A stretch of 64,000 bases of DNA, from positions 415,501 to 479,500 of the forward strand of contig NC_033565.1 of NCBI RefSeq assembly GCF_001680005.1, written 5' to 3'. Positions 22,030 through 33,258 of the stretch are shown here, piece by piece. The DNA is from Plasmodium coatneyi (Eukaryota > Apicomplexa > Aconoidasida > Haemosporida > Plasmodiidae). The notes under the pieces are model-generated. The model searched no databases. It worked only from the letters and a program-made list of their open reading frames with translations, and had not been told where the DNA came from. A program made the position numbers and the translations under genes. Within the stretch, counting starts at the first letter, position 1; the number at the start of each line of letters is the position of its first letter.

Positions 22030-25000
22030 TTAACCATTCAGCTCGTCCTTTATCTGTATGATTTCCTTCACGGGTATGGGCTCGTAGGGAAAGGTCTCCA
22101 ACGTGGGGATTGTCAAATTTTTCAGAGACGTAATTAAATAATCGATGGAACTATCTGACACATTTAAGCCTGCATTTTCTTCAGGCAACAAACTTAAAAA
22201 GTCGTTTATTATATTTGGCATGCTGAAATATTCTCGTTTGAAGAAATAATCCCTGTCATCATTTCTGTTCATGTCGCTAACACAGGGGGGATATTCGCCC
22301 AAGGATATGTTTCCCCCACCTACTTCTAAATGCTCATAATTTTCTAGCGGCCTGTACAGAAGCATCTTCTTTAAATTGGGTCTACTGATACAACTCACTG
22401 TGTCGGCTATCACATCCGTTTTTTCTTCAGTCTTAATTCCCTCATTCTTCGTGCTTCCCGCAACGTTATTGCGAATTTTTTTTTTTTCTTTTTTCACATT
22501 TGTTCGCGAGTCCAAAAAGTTAAACGAATCGTAGGTGGATTTCACTGCGCCCCTTTTGGCCGAACGCTTTTTTTCTTTTTTCAAGGGTGCGTTTCGAAGC
22601 TGGTCGTTATTTATGGCTTCGGCGCCTCCTTGTCCCTTTTGATTATTCTGATTTCCATTCCCGCTTGCAATGCGGCTTTCGCTCACGTCGCTTTCGCTTA
22701 TATGCTCCTCCTGCGTCCGCTCCTCCCCCTGGCGCAGTGCATTTTTCTTTTTCCTCACCCCTTCCTGCACCTTAACCACGCATTCATTTCGAGCTAACAA
22801 CTCGGTAAAAACATTTTCGCCATTGACTTGAAAAAAGGAGAAGGTCTTCTTCAGAGAAGCTCCGCCGAATTGCTGCGAACTGATTAAGTTCACCTTAAAC
22901 TGCAGATTATCAATGTCATTTTTTTTTAAGTTTTCCAGATACCCCTTGCAAAGGATGTCCGTCAGCGTAGAATCATCCACAAACATATGTTCGTTCACAT
23001 TAGACACGTTGTCAAAATCGATGAGGACGTTTTTATTTTCTTCCAAATTGTATCCCGACTCATATTTCAATTTGGTTTCCCAAATTCGGTTCAAATTGGT
23101 TATGTCCCCGTAGAGCGTTTCCAGCTGCATCAGTAAAGTCCACATTTTATCGCACGCTTTATTTTTTTTCCTCAACAATTTTAGATAATTCGAATCGAAC
23201 TGGTTAAATTCGCCCTGTCCGGATTTTCCTCTGGAACCTTTCCCTCCACTGTTGCTATGCTCGCTGTCATACTTCTTATAAAATTCTGCATACAAATTGT
23301 GAATAAATTTATAGATCAGCGATCTCACCTCGTCAATATTTCCCCTTTCTAGTAGAAGCTTAACATAAAGTAGGAGGAACCGTTTGTTAGATGCGTACTT
23401 CTTATAACCCTCATTCATGATATAGAGCGCCCTTTTTTCATTTTTGAAAATTGTTCTTTCCATGTTTGCACAGTAGTAATACACATATTGGGAACACCTC
23501 TTCTCGCTTAGCACAATCTCCGTGTAGTACCTCCATATGGTTTCATCGTAATTCCTTCTAACAAAATTTAAAAAGTGTGTAAAGACAAAGTCTCTTCTTT
23601 TTTTCTTGTTCACGTTAATGTAATTTATGAAATATTTTTTCCGTTCCTCAATCTTTTCGTAATCGCAGTGCAGAAATTTCTTCCTGACGTCGTCTTCGCA
23701 TGTGCTGGGCGCTTCTCCCGCGTCCCCCGTGGGGGTCTCACTGACTTCCTCACTCGGGCGGTCGTTCCCGTGGTCTTTAAGGTCTTCCTCCTCATTAGCA
23801 CCTTCATTATCCTGCTCGTTCCCCCCGTTGTAGGTATCATCCGGGGGGGTTACCTCACCCCGAGATGGACCCTCCGCTTTTACCTTTCTTTTATTCCTCT
23901 TCCTTCCTTCATCGTTTCTGCTATTATGCAGGTCATCCCCTCCGTTGCGAACATCTGTCTCACTGGATTCCCCTCTTTTGCTAGTCCCCCCATTTGCTGC
24001 ACCCTTCCTCTTTCTCTTTCCTGCCTTTTTCTTCACAAGGGTGAAAGACTTCCTCCTGAAGCCCTCCTTGGAGTGCAAAAGGGACAGAGAAAACTGCTTC
24101 CTCCTTTTGGAAACTCCACCAAGCATAAGCTGATAAACGAAGTGCGCCTGATTTATTAACGCGTGCCTTTCGAAGAAGTAAGCAAAATTTAACTTCAACA
24201 ATTCGTCAAAGGGTAAGTAAACCTCAATGGCCTCCCTCATAATCCGAATGGCATAGTTAAACTTCTTACTTAGTAGCAAAAACTGGAAGTAGGAAAACCA
24301 CAAATCAGCATTAAACTGTAAATGGACCAAGGCCTGTTCGTAGACATACATAATTCTTTTACGTACAAGGGGGAGACTCAACTTCAGGGGGTTCCCTTTC
24401 TCATAGTTGATAATTTTTTCCCACCTGCGGAGGAGAATACAATTTTCTACCTTATACTTCCTACTAATGGGTATGATTAACTTAAATTTTTTATCAATTT
24501 TGAATTTTCTATCGAGATTTAATTCCTCATAAAGGGAAGACAACTCTCTATAAGCATTCTTCGCATTTAAATATTGTGTGTTGTAGCTAGCTAACGAGCT
24601 AACGGTAAAATTATCTGTCATGGTCTTTTCGTAGGAACAAAAGTTCTTCCATACTTTATCTAAATATTTTGTCGGATTATTAAACCAGCAATGGTAAAAC
24701 TTTCGAAGCTTTCCATCACTTGTGTAATGCTCCGTGTAGGTCACCGTTTTCCCACCTTTATTTGGGATGGAGGAGCTAAATATGGCTTGCTCCTTTTCTG
24801 AAGGTAGCAAAGGCCCTTCATTCCTCTTTTTACTACTTATATTGCTAAATGGATCAAATAGTAAATTCTGAATATCATTATTCAGAATTAAATTTGTGTT
24901 GTTTATTTTTATTAGTATGTATAGCAGCTCAACCCAAATGGTGCTTGACTTTATATCCGTCCCTACGTACTTCAGTCCCTCGAAGAGAAAACTGATGTAC

Positions 25001-25644
25001 TCATGAATGGATGACGTGTGATACGTAAAGTACAAAAAGGAGAAAATTAATTTCAAGTCGTAGATATTCGCATCAATACATCTTCGATATATTTTATACG
25101 CTTCTGTGTATTCCTTTTTTTTTACCTTCAGTTCTGCATATTTTGTCCAATATAATGTACACCTTGGGAAAATCAGGAGAAAGAGTTCATACACTTCTTC
25201 CCTTTGGTACATCTCAAGGAAGTCGTACCACCTGCTCAGGTGCAGTGGGTTGGATTTTAAAAACTGCAGTTCTTCTCTGTATGCCTGTTCATCCCTTTTG
25301 GGGTACTCACTGTCTGTATCATCGCCAGCGCTGTGTTCGTTATCAGCTTCGTTGGCGTTATCGGATTCGTTGCCTCCCTTCACATCGTTTGCACTTTTTG
25401 CGCCTTCAACCTGGTTGGCCTCTTCTAATTTGCCACTTTTTTCTTCCTCATCATTAGCCTTCTTTTCCTCCCCCTTACTTCGCATAACCTCGAGTACATA
25501 CTCCTCCACATTGAAGTTCCTGTAAAGCTGCTTGGTCCTCTCATCCACCTTCAAATGTGTCTCGAAGAGTTGCTTGGCTGTAACCAGTTCATCATTGTCC
25601 GCCCCACTGGTTAGTTCGCCCTTTAGTGCGTCCCCCCTAAACAT
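22030..25644 (-). CDS. CSTF3: Cleavage stimulation factor 77 kDa subunit (CstF-77/RNA14)
   Basis: Scaffold of the mRNA 3' cleavage and polyadenylation machinery, nuclear. The single exon of 1,204 codons opens MFRGDALKGELTSG. HAT repeats begin near residue 135 (NPLHLSRWYDFLEMYQ, FPRCTLYWTKYAELK). Signatures typical of CstF-77 follow: LDKVWKNFCSYEK with YLNAKNAYRE, then RRWEKIINYEKGNPL with KRIMYVYEQALVHL and DLWFSYFQFLL. A charged, low-complexity insertion of about 130 residues separates the N- and C-terminal HAT halves. HAT repeats then resume (IWRYYTEIVLSEKR, KRALYIMNEGYKKY, IWETKLKYESG). The last 250 residues are disordered with a Lys-rich patch, in the position of the RNA15/CstF-64 contact region. 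The protein is longer than the roughly 700-residue animal and yeast forms because of low-complexity insertions, common in Plasmodium. PRP39 shares HAT repeats but not these motifs. Confidence 0.85.
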   Translation of the reverse strand: MFRGDALKGELTSGADNDELVTAKQLFETHLKVDERTKQLYRNFNVEEYVLEVMRSKGEEKKANDEEEKSGKLEEANQVEGAKSANDVKGGNESDNANEADNEHSAGDDTDSEYPKRDEQAYREELQFLKSNPLHLSRWYDFLEMYQREEVYELFLLIFPRCTLYWTKYAELKVKKKEYTEAYKIYRRCIDANIYDLKLIFSFLYFTYHTSSIHEYISFLFEGLKYVGTDIKSSTIWVELLYILIKINNTNLILNNDIQNLLFDPFSNISSKKRNEGPLLPSEKEQAIFSSSIPNKGGKTVTYTEHYTSDGKLRKFYHCWFNNPTKYLDKVWKNFCSYEKTMTDNFTVSSLASYNTQYLNAKNAYRELSSLYEELNLDRKFKIDKKFKLIIPISRKYKVENCILLRRWEKIINYEKGNPLKLSLPLVRKRIMYVYEQALVHLQFNADLWFSYFQFLLLSKKFNYAIRIMREAIEVYLPFDELLKLNFAYFFERHALINQAHFVYQLMLGGVSKRRKQFSLSLLHSKEGFRRKSFTLVKKKAGKRKRKGAANGGTSKRGESSETDVRNGGDDLHNSRNDEGRKRNKRKVKAEGPSRGEVTPPDDTYNGGNEQDNEGANEEEDLKDHGNDRPSEEVSETPTGDAGEAPSTCEDDVRKKFLHCDYEKIEERKKYFINYINVNKKKRRDFVFTHFLNFVRRNYDETIWRYYTEIVLSEKRCSQYVYYYCANMERTIFKNEKRALYIMNEGYKKYASNKRFLLLYVKLLLERGNIDEVRSLIYKFIHNLYAEFYKKYDSEHSNSGGKGSRGKSGQGEFNQFDSNYLKLLRKKNKACDKMWTLLMQLETLYGDITNLNRIWETKLKYESGYNLEENKNVLIDFDNVSNVNEHMFVDDSTLTDILCKGYLENLKKNDIDNLQFKVNLISSQQFGGASLKKTFSFFQVNGENVFTELLARNECVVKVQEGVRKKKNALRQGEERTQEEHISESDVSESRIASGNGNQNNQKGQGGAEAINNDQLRNAPLKKEKKRSAKRGAVKSTYDSFNFLDSRTNVKKEKKKIRNNVAGSTKNEGIKTEEKTDVIADTVSCISRPNLKKMLLYRPLENYEHLEVGGGNISLGEYPPCVSDMNRNDDRDYFFKREYFSMPNIINDFLSLLPEENAGLNVSDSSIDYLITSLKNLTIPTLETFPYEPIPVKEIIQIKDELNG

Positions 25645-27336
25645 GTTATATAGGCATATTTCGGGGGGGAAAGAAGTCCAACGGGAAGCAAAAATATGGT
25701 TGAACGTGGGCGAATGGGACCAGAAGTGCCTGCCTCCATGCGAGGACGCCTAGCAGATCAACCCTCACGTCCAAGGCATGGAAGGCACCTCCGTGGTACC
25801 AGTTGTGGAACAAAAAAAAAGGAACGTCCAAATGGAAAAACTTCAAAGTTGATTTAAAAAAACAAATGCTTAACAGGGGGTTTCGTTTCTCCAACTGTAA
25901 ACTTCCATCAAGTTTGGAGAGTCCCAAACGAATTCGACATAAAGCGAGATATCCACCACTTCATATGTGAATGCCTGCGGATGCCTTACGTACTTGCATA
26001 CAGATAGGGACACAAATACGCCCTACTCGTGCACCCCCTGGCGCTTCTCGCACAGGAAAAAATAATTGTTCACCCTTAACAAATATTAACAAATACGTGG
26101 GGCATAGTCCCCCAAATTATGTTTCCTCATTAAAAAAACAAAACAACGTTTGTACGTACACAGAGGGGTTTATAAAAGCACCACCTAAAGGGAATTACAA
26201 AGTGGGAACAAAAAATGGAGAAAATGCCCCTCCAAATGTATGCACAACACGTAGCATATGTGGCACCCGCTTGGGAGCAAAATGATTCCCCCTTTGAGGA
26301 GCATTTTGATGGAAAAATACGCATATGCATCGGCTTCGCATACCTCTGCTGCATTTTTTTGCGAAGCATGATGTAGCACTGGTGAGCCAAACATCAGTGT
26401 ACCTTCTGGAGTGCCCTCCCCAAGTTCAAAGTACCACAATGGTGCTCCATTTTTGCGTTGATGTGTTTTACGTTCGCCTTAAAAGGGTACAAAAAAAACT
26501 GAGCAATATCCACCCAAGTGGCACAGGTTAAGGGAAAAAAAAAAAAAAAAAAAAAAAAAAGCATGGTGATAACACAAATGTGCTTTTGACACAAGAAGAT
26601 TGGGGAAGTCCTCTCCCGAACTGTTATCAACGGAGGCGGTATATCACGCGGGCGCGGAAGACGAAGGGAAAAATGGCGTATACATGGTGAATTACTTCGC
26701 TCTGTTTGACGTTTGCATAATCGCATGTTCCATCGCTCTACCGTCCCTTTTTACCCCTCTGGAAGATTAAACGCCAAATGGGGATAATTCAGCCAGGATG
26801 TCTTCACCCCGTTGCACAAACGGTCTTCTAATGTGTCCACAAGTCCGCGTTAAAGCACAACCCCGTGCTATAGTTAAATATGCGCGCGGAGATATGTAAA
26901 AAGATGCCTAAGCGGCAATACAATTTCTTTTTACTGACGGGTAGGTACATATAAATAGCGCCTTCCGGGTCTGCACACAACTCGGTGAAACGAACTTGGC
27001 ATAATCAATTCCGCCAAAGGGTGAACTTTCACCTCCCCATGGATACACAAACAGGGTGAGGCACAGATGGGAGGAATCTGCCTGCTGCCACGAAAAACGT
27101 TGTTGAAAATGTGCATTCCAGTGTCCATTAAGAGGAACTTTTTCGACGTCCACTTCGGGCTGCCCCTGGGTACGAACGGGGTGGCAAATTGGCCCACGGG
27201 CAGGAATAGGTGCACGTCGCTTTTGATCTGCAGAATGAACTGCGCGGACAAACGATGAGGAGGAACATGTGACGCGCTACTTTTCCCTATTTATACGCAT
27301 ACAATCCCTGTGAGTGCAAATGAGCCCACTGTAAGG
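25645..27336. other. Intergenic, no supportable gene
   Basis: Lies upstream of the CstF-77 gene and downstream of the next minus-strand gene. It includes a poly-A tract at about 26528-26560. Frames of up to 110 codons occur but overlap each other and show no family features. Confidence 0.5.
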
Positions 27337-28422
27337 CTAATTGATAAAAAAGTTAATATTCTTGATAGCCGTTTTTTGGACATTATAATTCTTAATGACA
27401 CTTAGGCGAAATTCATTGCTCGGACTTCTATCGTGCGATTTGATCTCGCAGGGAATTCTAAAGGGTAGGAAAATCCCCGTTTGGGGTTGGAAGCGAAAGA
27501 GGATTGTCTTTATTTGATTACTGGCAAAGTGTAGCTGTACATATATCCTCCCTTTTTTACAATCATTAATTAATTGTTGTAGCAATGTTTTATCTGTAAT
27601 TATGTGGTTTATGCTGACCAGCGCGTTAATCGAGTTAATGCCCTGCATTATACCCGGAGATATGGTAATGTCTGCCCCCCCAATGGGATAGGCATTTAAA
27701 TTCTCAAACAATAAATCATTGATATACGTTATCTGAGCTTCCTTTTTCATCTTCATAGCATAATTTAAAAAAATTAGCGAATTTTCTTTTGCAAAATTTT
27801 CAAACAGTTCTTCATCGTTTTTCTGCCACTTGGGGAATTGCCTCGGATTGATCGTGGACCGTGCCAGTGCAATATATGTACCATTGCGGTAGCAGTGTTC
27901 TTCAGCCCCCACACCAATGTCATTAGCTGGGTAGTAATACAATAAAACTTTTCCAATAAGCGTTCCCATAAATAGGTTGTTATAGTCAAAGTTAAAATTT
28001 ATCATTAGGTCTAGTGCCAGTGTATCCTGCACTTGACTCCCATGTGTACCATTCTGTTTGGCAAGTTTTCCCACGTACAACTGCGCACCGACGTCATTTG
28101 CTAAGTAGAAATTATAGATGACTGAATTTACTACCGACGATTTAGATGAAATGTGATTTCCAATTAAGAACCCAATGCAAAATATGACCAAACATACAGC
28201 TAGGATACTCGTTATTTGGGTAAATATATAAAAAACGAAACTTTTTAAAAGAGAGACTTCGCTTCCTCTGTCCTTTTTGATAATGTACGTATTTAATTCT
28301 CTGTTCGTTTTAGGGTATGTTTTTACAAACTCGTTTATGTCATCTATTGTTTTCACTATTTTTTTGTTCTTGTATTTACACAGGTTTGCGTCGCTCGTGC
28401 TGTTCCTGTCCTTTCCCTCCAT
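27337..28422 (-). CDS. Single-pass membrane protein, possibly LEA2-like
   Basis: 361 codons, single exon, start MEGKDRNSTSDAN. A hydrophilic N-terminus of about 60 residues is followed by one strong membrane helix (about 62-88, ITSILAVCLVIFCIGFLIG) and a globular C-terminal domain of about 270 residues, with few cysteines and a potential N-glycosylation site (NGT) in YRNGTYIA. No cleavable signal is seen, so type II topology is likely. The run LALDLMINFNFDYNNL...GKVLLYYYPANDIG resembles the core of LEA2/NHL domains, which also follow an N-terminal membrane helix, but this is a weak by-eye match. Otherwise a conserved Plasmodium membrane protein of unknown role. It is divergent with the WDR55-like gene across 1.7 kb. 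Confidence 0.75.
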   Translation of the reverse strand: MEGKDRNSTSDANLCKYKNKKIVKTIDDINEFVKTYPKTNRELNTYIIKKDRGSEVSLLKSFVFYIFTQITSILAVCLVIFCIGFLIGNHISSKSSVVNSVIYNFYLANDVGAQLYVGKLAKQNGTHGSQVQDTLALDLMINFNFDYNNLFMGTLIGKVLLYYYPANDIGVGAEEHCYRNGTYIALARSTINPRQFPKWQKNDEELFENFAKENSLIFLNYAMKMKKEAQITYINDLLFENLNAYPIGGADITISPGIMQGINSINALVSINHIITDKTLLQQLINDCKKGRIYVQLHFASNQIKTILFRFQPQTGIFLPFRIPCEIKSHDRSPSNEFRLSVIKNYNVQKTAIKNINFFIN

Positions 28423-30137
28423 TTTATGGGCAACTTGCTCAGTGTGGTGTTTTTCGTTTTAAGCTCGGCAAGTAGCGCCCCCGCCCCGGTGGTGATGCGC
28501 TACACAGTGGGGAGTTACCACACTGTTGGGAAATGTCCCACTTGCGCGGTGTAGCCTATTTTAACGAGGGCAACGCGATTGAAACGTACCCGTCAAATCA
28601 TTTTGTTTGCCGTGCATCCCTATTTGTAAATGGAACATGGCTGCTATAAAAAGGGACCTTCCCCGGTGTTCACACAAAAGATACGCAAAGGAAGTGTTAC
28701 ACACGAATACACCTATCAGAGGAATGCTTTAAAAACATTTCTACCGTTCGATGGACCCCTTCCCAGTGCGAACGCATTGCCAATATACAACTCTTCCTAC
28801 TAGGAAAAGTTTAGCATTTGCGGCAGAAATACACCCCAAGGGTTACCACCTGTCGGATGAACGAATCGCCATGTAAAGAGCACACACATACGTAGTACAT
28901 GACATGTGTACAAAAGTTACACTGATCCTAGACTTGCGCATTGCATTAACATTGCAAACATGCAAAATTAGGACACCTCACACTTTCGCCCCAAGAGCTA
29001 AAAGGTGTGTAATCCTTGAAGGAATGAATTATTCCCTCCTGCGTTTGTTTAGCGCAAAATTCTTTTTCCCCGACCCTAGGTCTGCCTTTGCGGGAAACGC
29101 TAAATTGGTGAGCGGCCTCCGGGATTTTTGCTTAACTCATTAACATGGACATTTCGCACGTGCATAAACATAGGATTATTTACCTACACGTGTAACATAC
29201 CAGTGCTTTCACTAAAGTCGTCCACTTCTGCTATGCCTTAGTTTACCTCAAAACGCGCGCTGCAAATCGTTAAGGACAAGAGTACCCCTCCTCTCATTCA
29301 TGCATCGGCCAACAAGTACGCACGCATAATTGGGGAGGACACTATATACATTCGGTTACCCAATTTGTTCCTTTATTAAGGGATAAATTTCCACTCGCTC
29401 TGAGCGAACGCTAAGGGAGTGGCGTAACGTAGTGGTCCATGTTGTACTTAACGCAACCTTCCCCCTCTTCACAAAAAAAAAAATAATAATAAAAGAGGAA
29501 AAATCTGCTAAAATTTGTGGTGCATTTGTATCCAATTTGGTTTTTCCTTTCCCGAAAAATTTTTAAAAACAACAATTTGTAAATTTTTGGAAAAAGTCCC
29601 CTTTTCAGCCCTCCAGCTAGCCACTGATGAATGAATATTTGATGCTGTTTTTGCTGTACTCAGCGTAGCATTTTTTTTTTTTTTCCGCCAAGTCCTTTTA
29701 AACGGTCAAAATTAGCCCCTCTTCTGTGAAACCAAGGTGATTTTTTCCCTTCACTGGGAAGCTCACATAAGTGAGGGAAGGAATACACGAGTGACTATAC
29801 CGAAGTTGCTTACATAGTATAGTAAGGACGCTGCGCAGTAATGCTTATGGGTGTAGAGCCAAACTGAACTTACCTGCATAGTAGGTATTAACAGAAGGAT
29901 GAAACGCTAACAGAGGGTGTCGCCACGTAAAGAATGCTCCCAACATAGCAGGAGTCCCTTTGGCGAAAATTTTGAACGTGCTATTACATAGTCCTATACA
30001 TGTGTACATATGTAAGCCCTCAAAAGGGACATTGATCCGCCGCAGGAAGGAGTCCCCCATAACCAGTAGCTAAACACTGAATAATGCAGCAGGCACACCA
30101 CGGGGAAAGCTCCTAGATAAACGGGGACGCCTCCAAA
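28423..30137. promoter_or_regulatory. Divergent intergenic region
   Basis: Separates a minus-strand gene (start 28422) from a plus-strand gene (start 30138), so it must hold both promoters. Poly-A/T tracts at about 29475-29492 and 29669-29684 are the only notable features. Confidence 0.4.
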
Positions 30138-31106
30138 ATGAGTAGAGTATACACGTCCATCGACTGTGAGTCCACCGTTTTTGATGTAGAATTTCATCCC
30201 AAATTGGACGTAATATGTGCGGGCCTATTCGATGGGAACTTATTATTATACAAATTGAAGGAAGAAAAAAAGAAATTTGAAAAAAAATGGAACATATACA
30301 ATCACAAAAAAACAGTAAGTTGTGTCTCCTTTTCAAGTAACGGGAAGAATATACTAGCAGCTTCGTCTGACAATAAATGCTCCCTCACAGACATTACGGG
30401 CAAGCTCATTTGGACGAACCCATGTCACAAGCATTCCGTGTGCTCAGTTCTGTTCACAAGCGCAAATACATTTTTAACGGCTGACGAAACGGGGATTATA
30501 AAGCACTGGGATGAGAGAGATGAATCGAAAAAACCAATTCACAAAATAAAAGAATTTGATGATACCATTTCAAGTATGGTTTTAAATGCCGATGAGAAAT
30601 CTGTTATCGTTTCTTCTGGAGGTCACTTAGCCCTCTTTGATATACTAAATAAAAAAAAAATTAGTACCCATAGTGTATCGGAAGAATATAAGGATGAATT
30701 TTTGTGCTCCAATTTACTGGGACATAATGCAAAAATTGTGTGTACCACTATGAATGGGAATATTACCATTTTTTCAAAACAACCTTGGGCTAACATGGAG
30801 GGCAAAATCAAAGCCAGCAAAGATATGATAAGCACATTTGTGAAGCTGGATGAATATACAATCCTGTTTGGCACGGCTGATGGGGTTATAAGGGTTGCTC
30901 ATATTTTACCCAACAAAATGGGGGATGTCATTGCCAGGCAGGAAGGTGGTGACAGCGTTGAAAAGTTAGCAATTAACAAAAAAAAAAAACTTCTTGCCAG
31001 CATATCGCACAATTCTTCTATTCATTTTTATCCAATTCATATGGACAGTTCTAATACATCGGGCAGAATCAAAAAAAAGAAAAAGTCTTTCTTCCACGAT
31101 TTGTAG
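30138..31106 (+). CDS. WDR55: WD40 protein, WDR55/JIP5-like ribosome biogenesis factor
   Basis: 322 codons, single exon, start MSRVYTSIDCE. The whole protein is a WD40 propeller: VFDVEFHPKLDVICAGLFDG, KKTVSCVSFSSNGKNILAAS, TADETGIIKHWDER, SMVLNADEKSVIVSSGG, FGTADGVIRVAHILPN, VEKLAINKKKKLLASISH. The pattern DFHP...DG at the start, DETGIIKHWDER in the middle and GTADGVIRVxxILPN late is characteristic of WDR55 (yeast Jip5), a nucleolar factor for large ribosomal subunit production. It ends in a Lys-rich tail (IKKKKKSFFHDL) that could act as a nuclear or nucleolar signal. Length matches the family (about 380 in animals). Function is by homology only. Confidence 0.8.
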   Translation: MSRVYTSIDCESTVFDVEFHPKLDVICAGLFDGNLLLYKLKEEKKKFEKKWNIYNHKKTVSCVSFSSNGKNILAASSDNKCSLTDITGKLIWTNPCHKHSVCSVLFTSANTFLTADETGIIKHWDERDESKKPIHKIKEFDDTISSMVLNADEKSVIVSSGGHLALFDILNKKKISTHSVSEEYKDEFLCSNLLGHNAKIVCTTMNGNITIFSKQPWANMEGKIKASKDMISTFVKLDEYTILFGTADGVIRVAHILPNKMGDVIARQEGGDSVEKLAINKKKKLLASISHNSSIHFYPIHMDSSNTSGRIKKKKKSFFHDL

Positions 31107-32709
31107 GAGGGAATGATTTACCATACCCATCTAGGGACTCCAAATTTGCGCCAACTTCCTAAGGCATTTTTAATTTGCTTCCATATCTGTGCCTCCCATG
31201 GAAACAACCGACTATGGGAAGCACAGTATTCTTCCTCACCAGTTTGTAGCCACTCAAATGTGTACATCTCTGTGGTCATATTTGTATGTATATGTGCACG
31301 TAGGTACGGACACATAATGATGTTTTGTTTGCCCCGGGGGGTAGTGAAGCGGCCCACTCAAGCGTGACTTCAAAGCGTTTGCATTGTTCTCTCCCACTTA
31401 ACGCGTCTACAGATTAATCACACATACGCAAGTCCCCTACTACCATACGTTGTTTCGTACCAGTTGGTGTATAATTATACACGTTATATGTGCGATCGTA
31501 CCCGTTTGCCTTTTTTCTCTCCCCCCTTCTTAAACCTCCTTCCGCACAATCAGCTGCGGAAACCAAACACAGACACACCTACATCAATTGTTTGTTAGCA
31601 TTTGAACAAAACCGCTAAAAATTTTGCAAATAGGAACGCACACGCAAGGTGCGTACGTGTCCTCGCGAATTAACCTCCCTCAAACGGACACCGTTCTGTG
31701 GGTGGAAACAACGGGAAAGAACCACACACGGGGGATAAAAAAAGGCGCGAGATAACCTTTGTACCATGTTGAAAAGGTTATCTATACATAGTGGCCTAAC
31801 CAGCGGAAACGCACGCTCAAAACGGATCTGCATTTTTACCCCCTCCCTTTGCGGCAAGTGTTAAAATGGATGAACAAATAATAAAGAAAAAAAGTAAAAT
31901 GCTGATCGACGTATAGGAATTCTGTTTGTTCTGTAATGATAAGAATGCCGCTAAAATTGGGAAGTCTTTTTTTTTTTTTTTTCTCTCTTGGGTCACCTTC
32001 AATTCCAACTTGTTACTGTTCGTGGGGCTGCAATTACTCGTGAAAGGAGCGTCTCTATCAAGAGGGTTTCTCACGTGCGCACGGAAAATGTGAACAGGAA
32101 GCAAACGCATACGTATCCTTACATATGTACATGTATATATGTGCGATAGGGGCATACTCCTATACGAATTCCCTACGTGCGTATGCAAGGTGTAAGCAAA
32201 AGCAAGCCTCTCTACAGGACGATCGTACCATAAACAACTTTCCCGTGGGAAATTTCGTGTTACTTCCACCACGCGTGTTGGCAAAAAAAAAAGAAACAAA
32301 ACAAAAAATGTGGAAATGTTAAAACTTAACAGTAGATCGTGCCCTTTGAGGTGGCAACAATAAGTAGCATATTGATGCCCTTAAATAAACCTACGCATAT
32401 ATATGTGTATACATATGAAAATATACGTATGCATGCCCGTATCGTTGACTTCGTGCAAGGGCGATCCTTGATTAAGTCAATTTTTTTTTTTTGCAATGTT
32501 GCACCCTCTCATCACATCGAAGAGCATAGCATAGTATAGCACGGCATAGCCTACCATCTCAGTTCACTCCCCATTCTGCTTTCCGAAGCGATTTGCTTAC
32601 TGGCGATACACCTCTCGACAAATTAACCCACTTCAAACAGCAAACTGACAACATTATCGAATTGTGTTAAAATGAAGCAAACACATGATTTAAGTTCCCC
32701 CTCCGTGTG

Positions 32710-32741
<32 letters not shown>

Positions 32742-33258
32742 TGTAGTTGAAGTTATAATGATGAGGCATTTATTTTAGTTAGCACGATTTGTGTATACAC
32801 AAGTTGATAAGTAAAAACATACGTTTATAATTATGTGAAGATATACACATGCGTCATATACTTGTGTACACCTTGATATGGATGCAAAACTGCGCATACA
32901 CCGTTTTTGGTAATGAGGCATTTTATGCGCTTGGAGAAATTGCTAACGGTTGGTTGAAGTAACGGGTGACGCAGTCCCACCACAGCGCTGCTCACATATA
33001 TGTATGTCGGCACCCGCATGTGCACGTGTGTAATGGTCTCTGCGAAGCACATGCAAAATTGAACGCAACGTCCAACGCAACCGCTAACTCCGCGTGAAGG
33101 TGTGTGTGCATACATATAACTTACCTAAGTATATACATATAAGCATATGCACAAATGCTTACATGTACGTGCCTGCATAGTGGTCTACACCATCAGAAAG
33201 AACGAGAAAAACACCGCCACCAAGGAGACATACTTATGCTCACAAGACGTGGTCGAGG
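31107..33258. other. Intergenic, mostly empty
   Basis: Upstream of the ArfGAP gene. Contains poly-T at about 31970-31982, a 30-base poly-A run at about 32710-32739 and one possible small exon on the minus strand, listed separately. Confidence 0.5.
31817..31950 (-). CDS. Possible last exon of a small tail-anchored protein
   Basis: After a pyrimidine tract and TTTTAG acceptor, an open frame of about 44 codons encodes a polar lead-in, one membrane helix (SISILLFFFIICSSILTLAA) and a short basic tail before a stop. This is the shape of an ER tail-anchored protein such as RAMP4/SERP or a Sec61 small subunit. I could not find a convincing first exon; a short piece ending at a GTGACC donor near 31997-32030 is the best candidate. 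Could be chance. Confidence 0.25.

Noticed and set aside
23575..24159. 194-codon plus-strand frame inside CstF-77
   Set aside because: Antisense shadow of the low-complexity insertion of a clear gene.
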